Source: Chrysomallon squamiferum (taxonomy: Eukaryota > Mollusca > Gastropoda > Neomphalida > Peltospiridae). From it: a stretch of 35,000 bases of DNA. Both the position numbers and the translations under genes were made by a program. The stretch is taken from contig CM022675.1 of assembly GCA_012295275.1 (NCBI GenBank), forward strand, positions 16,677,189 to 16,712,188, written 5' to 3'. A model generated the notes under the pieces. The model was not told the DNA's origin and made no database searches. It saw nothing but the letters and a program-made list of their open reading frames with translations. Below, piece by piece: positions 31,380 through 35,000 of the stretch; position 1 is the first letter of the stretch, and each line of letters opens with the position of its first letter.

Positions 31380-34300
31380 TTTTGAAAGTTTAACTTTTTC
31401 AGTTGATTTGTTCATCTCTGTTTTATTATCATTACAGATATTTTATTTCATTTAATATTACTTAGTACCTTCACAGTTTCTATTTATAAATAGCTTACAT
31501 ATACAGCTGTGTAATGTTTGACATGTAAATAAACCAGTCTACCTAATTAAATACTGCTGAATAGGTGGGTAGGTGAAAGTTTAGATTTTTAAAAATAGTT
31601 GAATTGTTATTAAATAAAAGTTGATTGGATTAGTTATACATAATGTGGTACTTTAGTAATTGCTACTAGTCAAGTTGTTGTAAGTAAAGCAACTGTTACT
31701 ACACAGCTTATTCTAAGTATAATAATTAAATGTAATTCATGTATTTTTATTTATTTACAAACCTCTTTACAGAATGGTTTAACATAATTTAAAGAAATTA
31801 GAAATAGGAACACTGGTTGTAAATGCAGTTTTAAACTGCAGAGTGTCTGTGTAACTCTCCATTTTAGAGAATTCCAAGGTAAATAAACCAGATTTCTAGG
31901 AATAAAGTTTGAACAATAATAAGAAATGAATAAATTGTGTAAACACTGTTTACATAAGTTTATTTGCTATGAATGATTGAAAAGTATTAAAAACAGTAGT
32001 AAAATAGTAAGAATACAAAATAAATAAAAATGACTAAAGCTAAAGTCAGAACTGTGAGTCAGTCTGATTTGAATGTTGAATTAAACAGAAACAGGTTTTC
32101 TATCACTGAATATAGATACGTATTAAATAATCTGAAAAAAAATGGCTCATTGATAGTTTATATAAGATTAATAAATATTTCGTTAGTACACACAGCGCTT
32201 ATCTAATGCTTAATAATCTAGATAGTCCTCATAAAATATGTTTTAATGTAGTCAGAGCAGTCTAAACTTTTAATAAGGAAGATGGTGTTTATCAAATTGT
32301 AGAGAAAATAGATATTGCTTTTTAAATGTTTATTTAATATACATGGTGGTTATAAAATATTTCATTGTTGAAGAGAGTGTTTGAATTAGGAAGTTATTAT
32401 CAAAGGATTGCTTAGTTTTGAAATGTTATTAAATGTTTAGTTGTATAGATCAACTATTAATAGTTTTACAAAATGTTTGTTAGTATAGAAAGAATTTAAA
32501 CTATTGAAGCACAGACATAAACATTTCTATAATTGAACTCAGTTCATAATATTTTTTAAAGTTATACTGAAATGAAATGCAAAAAATAAATATAATAAAC
32601 TAATATTAGTAAGTGTGACTTGTATTTAAGATATCAATTTCTGTGTTTTATACTATAAAATAGTCAATATTACTTTGACAAAAACAAGAATAAACAGAAT
32701 AAATTATAAATTTAAATATTTGCAACTTGTCATGATTCTTCATATTATCCTTGTATCTGTTTGTAAGTATTCTGTCACAGCTCACCTATCTCTAATGTCA
32801 TTTTCTAGGCTCTAAAAAATAATTAAAAAAAACAATGTAAAGAGAAAATTGTTAAAATTAGACACACATGATATTTTTATTTTAAATCAGAAAAACAAAC
32901 AGTATCAATAAAAATAGTGTCAGTTTTCTCATACAAGAAGTAATAAACTCCATTTCTCAGTTTTCTGTTAGAGTTAAGAAGTAATAAATTCCATGTCTCA
33001 GATTTCTGTTATAGTCAACAACTAATAGACTCCATGTCTCAGTTTTTTGTTATTGTCAAGAAGTAATAAACTCCATGTCTCGGTTTTCTGTTAGTTAAGA
33101 AGTAATAAATTCCATGTCTCAGATTTCTGTTATTGTCAAGAAGTAATAAACTCCATGTCTCAGTTTTCTGTTATAGTCAAGAAGTAATAAACTCCATGTC
33201 TCAGTTTTCTGTTATTGTCAAGCAGTAATAAACTCCATGTCTCGGTTTTCTGTTAGTTAAGAAGTAATAAACTCCATGTCTCAGTTTTCTGTTATAGTCA
33301 AGAAGTAATAAACTCCATGTCTCGGTTTTCTGTTAGTTAAGAAGTAATAAACTCCATGTATCAGTTTTTTGTTATTGTCAAGAAGTAATAAACTCCATGT
33401 CTCAGTTTTTTGGTATTGTCAAGAAGTAATAAACTCCATGTCTCAGTTTTCTGTTAGTTAAGAAGTAATAAACTCTATGTCTCAGTTTTTTGGTATTGTC
33501 AAGAAGTAATAAACTCCATGTCTCAGTTTTCTGTTAGTTAAGAAGTAATAAACTCCATGTCTCAGTTTTTTGGTATTGTCAAGAAGTAATAAACTCCATG
33601 TCTCAGTTTTCTGTTAGTTAAGAAGTAATAAACTCTATGTCTCAGTTTTCTGTTATAGTCAACACCTAATAGACTCCATGTCTCAGATTTTTGTTATAGC
33701 CAAGAAATATTACACTCCATGACTTAGTTTTTGTTACACTGAAGAAGTAACAAAGTCCATGAAACAATTTTTCATTGCTGGCATTATAGTTAAATAATGT
33801 GCCCATGAGTAAGATTGACGATTGGTGATATTAGGATGTAGGCTTACATCAGAGACAGGTCATATATAGCATTCACAGTACAGTGTGTTGATTTGTGTTA
33901 ATTAAAAAATGTCACTGTTAACTGATGATCAAAAATAATTTGTAACAAAGTAAATCTTACTCTATCAACTGATGGTTGTGAAATATTGTTTCATAAAGTT
34001 GTTTCAACTATTTATTTTGTCTTCTGTCTGCAAACACTACAAGGAAAAACAGAAATTTAATTCAAACTTGGTTTCAGTGTTTAAATGTTATTTTAAGTTT
34101 AAAGAGTTTATTCCTCTTATTTCATACCAACAGATAGTTGTAATTAAATTTTTCAGTGTTTGCAGTATCTGTAAAAACGTGATATTTATTTTGAGTATAA
34201 ATTTTACTTGTCTCATATGGGATGTACTTTTCTTAACAATCTCGATTTTGGTTTTTAAATAATTTCTACAATTTCTATAATATTTGATTTGTAAAATAAT

Positions 34301-34850
34301 TTAATTCGATTTTATTAACACATTTAGAAATGTATGCTAAACTGAGATTGAGATTTGTGTATACAGAAAGATATACAGATAGTGACACCCTGAGTAGGTT
34401 TTATCTGAAATTATTTTAATCAAAGTTTTCTGAGATTTTGTAATATAATGTAAATACATGACAAAATGATACTTTTCACGATTACCCGAGTTCAGAACAA
34501 ACAAATATGGTGACTTGTGACGTCATGCAAAAAAGAGAGAAAAAAAGAATTTTCTTGCTTTTTTAAAAAATACCATTGGAGCAATTTTACATCGGTATTT
34601 TATAATTTTTATCAATATATAAATATACAAAAATAAATTCTCTATTACTCACAGACACACATACATATACTTTTTTGTTTTAGAAAATATGTCCATTCAG
34701 AAGTTTTATAATTATTATATTTTGAACATTTTCATACCTTGTCCTCCATTTTATTAATTTATTCTGTCAATGAATTTATTCTTCATACGTATTCAATATT
34801 TTTTCATTTTGATCTTCATATATTCAATTTGTCTTACAGTTATTTTGCAG
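31380..34850. repeat. Large direct segmental duplication, copy 2
   Basis: This is the partner of 14390-17990, diverged by substitutions and small indels so it is not recent. It has a single copy of the internally duplicated part and an extra 800-bp minisatellite (32930-33735). A third, partial copy of the left end is visible near 30400-30500 (ACAGAACAGACTCAAGTA and TGTGAGGGTG). Confidence 0.8.
32930..33735. repeat. 39/41-bp minisatellite, about 20 units
   Basis: Units start AAGAAGTAATAAACTCCATG and continue TCTCAGTTTTCTG, ending either TTATAGTC (41 bp) or TTAGTT (39 bp), partly alternating. It is found only in copy 2 of the large duplication. Confidence 0.9.
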
Positions 34851-34967
34851 GCCCCAAGGAATCCTGATAATTGGTCCGGTACCTGTATAAAGATATTGAA
34901 AACAACTGGATTTTCTTACCCGTTTTCGATAATTTCCTGCAGATACACATTCTGTTCAATTCGGTAA
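34840..34967 (+). CDS. Candidate terminal exon at the edge of the 3.5-kb duplication
   Basis: Two acceptors are possible: TCTTACAG (exon from 34840, phase 1) or TTTTGCAG (from 34851, phase 0). Both give the same frame, A-P-R-N-P-D-N-W-S-G-T-C ... S-C-R-Y-T-F-C-S-I-R, stop at 34967. Three cysteines and the A-P/W/G-T pattern near the start faintly recall exon 4 of the EGF/ShK gene (T-P-W-G-C ... G-T-W-F-C); the resemblance is weak. Sequence homologous to copy 1 of the large duplication ends at this acceptor. Upstream exons were not found. Confidence 0.35.
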
Positions 34968-35000
34968 TGGGACTTCTACTTTTAAATAACTGTAATTTTC

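Noticed and set aside
33972-34262. 96-codon frame inside duplication copy 2
   Set aside because: The homologous part of copy 1 (about 17.2-17.5 kb) is not open in the same frame, so there is no sign of protein-level conservation.

Overview
The window looks like AT-rich invertebrate nuclear DNA. Coding sequence is sparse and split by GT-AG introns. Microsatellites of every class, minisatellites, tRNA-derived repeat heads and a dead non-LTR retrotransposon fill most of the space. There is no sign of operons, ribosome binding sites or bacterial/phage genes. The repeat spectrum and the EGF-like plus ShK-like secreted architecture fit a lophotrochozoan, most likely a mollusc; the species assignment is inference. 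Most positions below were read by eye, and exon calls without homology are given low confidence.

Layout. 1-7.7 kb: mostly featureless AT-rich DNA with microsatellites, a 214-bp direct repeat present twice (3715 and 5287) and a tRNA-like SINE head near 4.5 kb. 7.7-12.4 kb: several GC-richer islands with candidate exons: a convincing first coding exon on the minus strand (7761-7869), a small membrane-protein ORF (8017-8271), a short plus exon (9921-9986), and two long minus-strand exon candidates (10408-10770 and 11879-12113). A 16-copy, 50/51-bp satellite lies at 8.99-9.8 kb. 12.4-18 kb: microsatellites, then a 3.6-kb block (about 14.4-18.0 kb) that recurs in the same orientation at about 31.4-34.85 kb. 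18-19.5 kb: a GC-rich island, a local tandem duplication and a broken LINE.

The centre (19.8-25.6 kb) is the best-supported locus. Two divergent genes sit head to head in an inverted duplication whose arms are about 1.15 kb with a spacer of about 0.6 kb. Each arm holds a TATA box, a very short leader, exon 1 (signal peptide) and exon 2 (EGF-like motif). The plus copy continues through two further exons with ShK-like cysteine patterns to give a 126-residue secreted protein; all three of its introns are phase 1. The minus copy loses homology just past exon 2, has no recognisable ShK exons, and may read through its old splice donor into a new C-terminus. Intron 2 of the plus gene contains a tandem duplication of about 956 bp that itself carries a minisatellite.

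25.6-35 kb: microsatellites, several minisatellites (76, 41, 17 and 39/41 bp units), a second SINE-like head, candidate terminal exons rich in cysteine (27865-27952 with AATAAA just after the stop; 30726-30925; 34840-34967), and the second copy of the 3.5-kb block. The working picture is a locus of small secreted cysteine-rich proteins growing by inverted and direct duplication in repeat-dense DNA.
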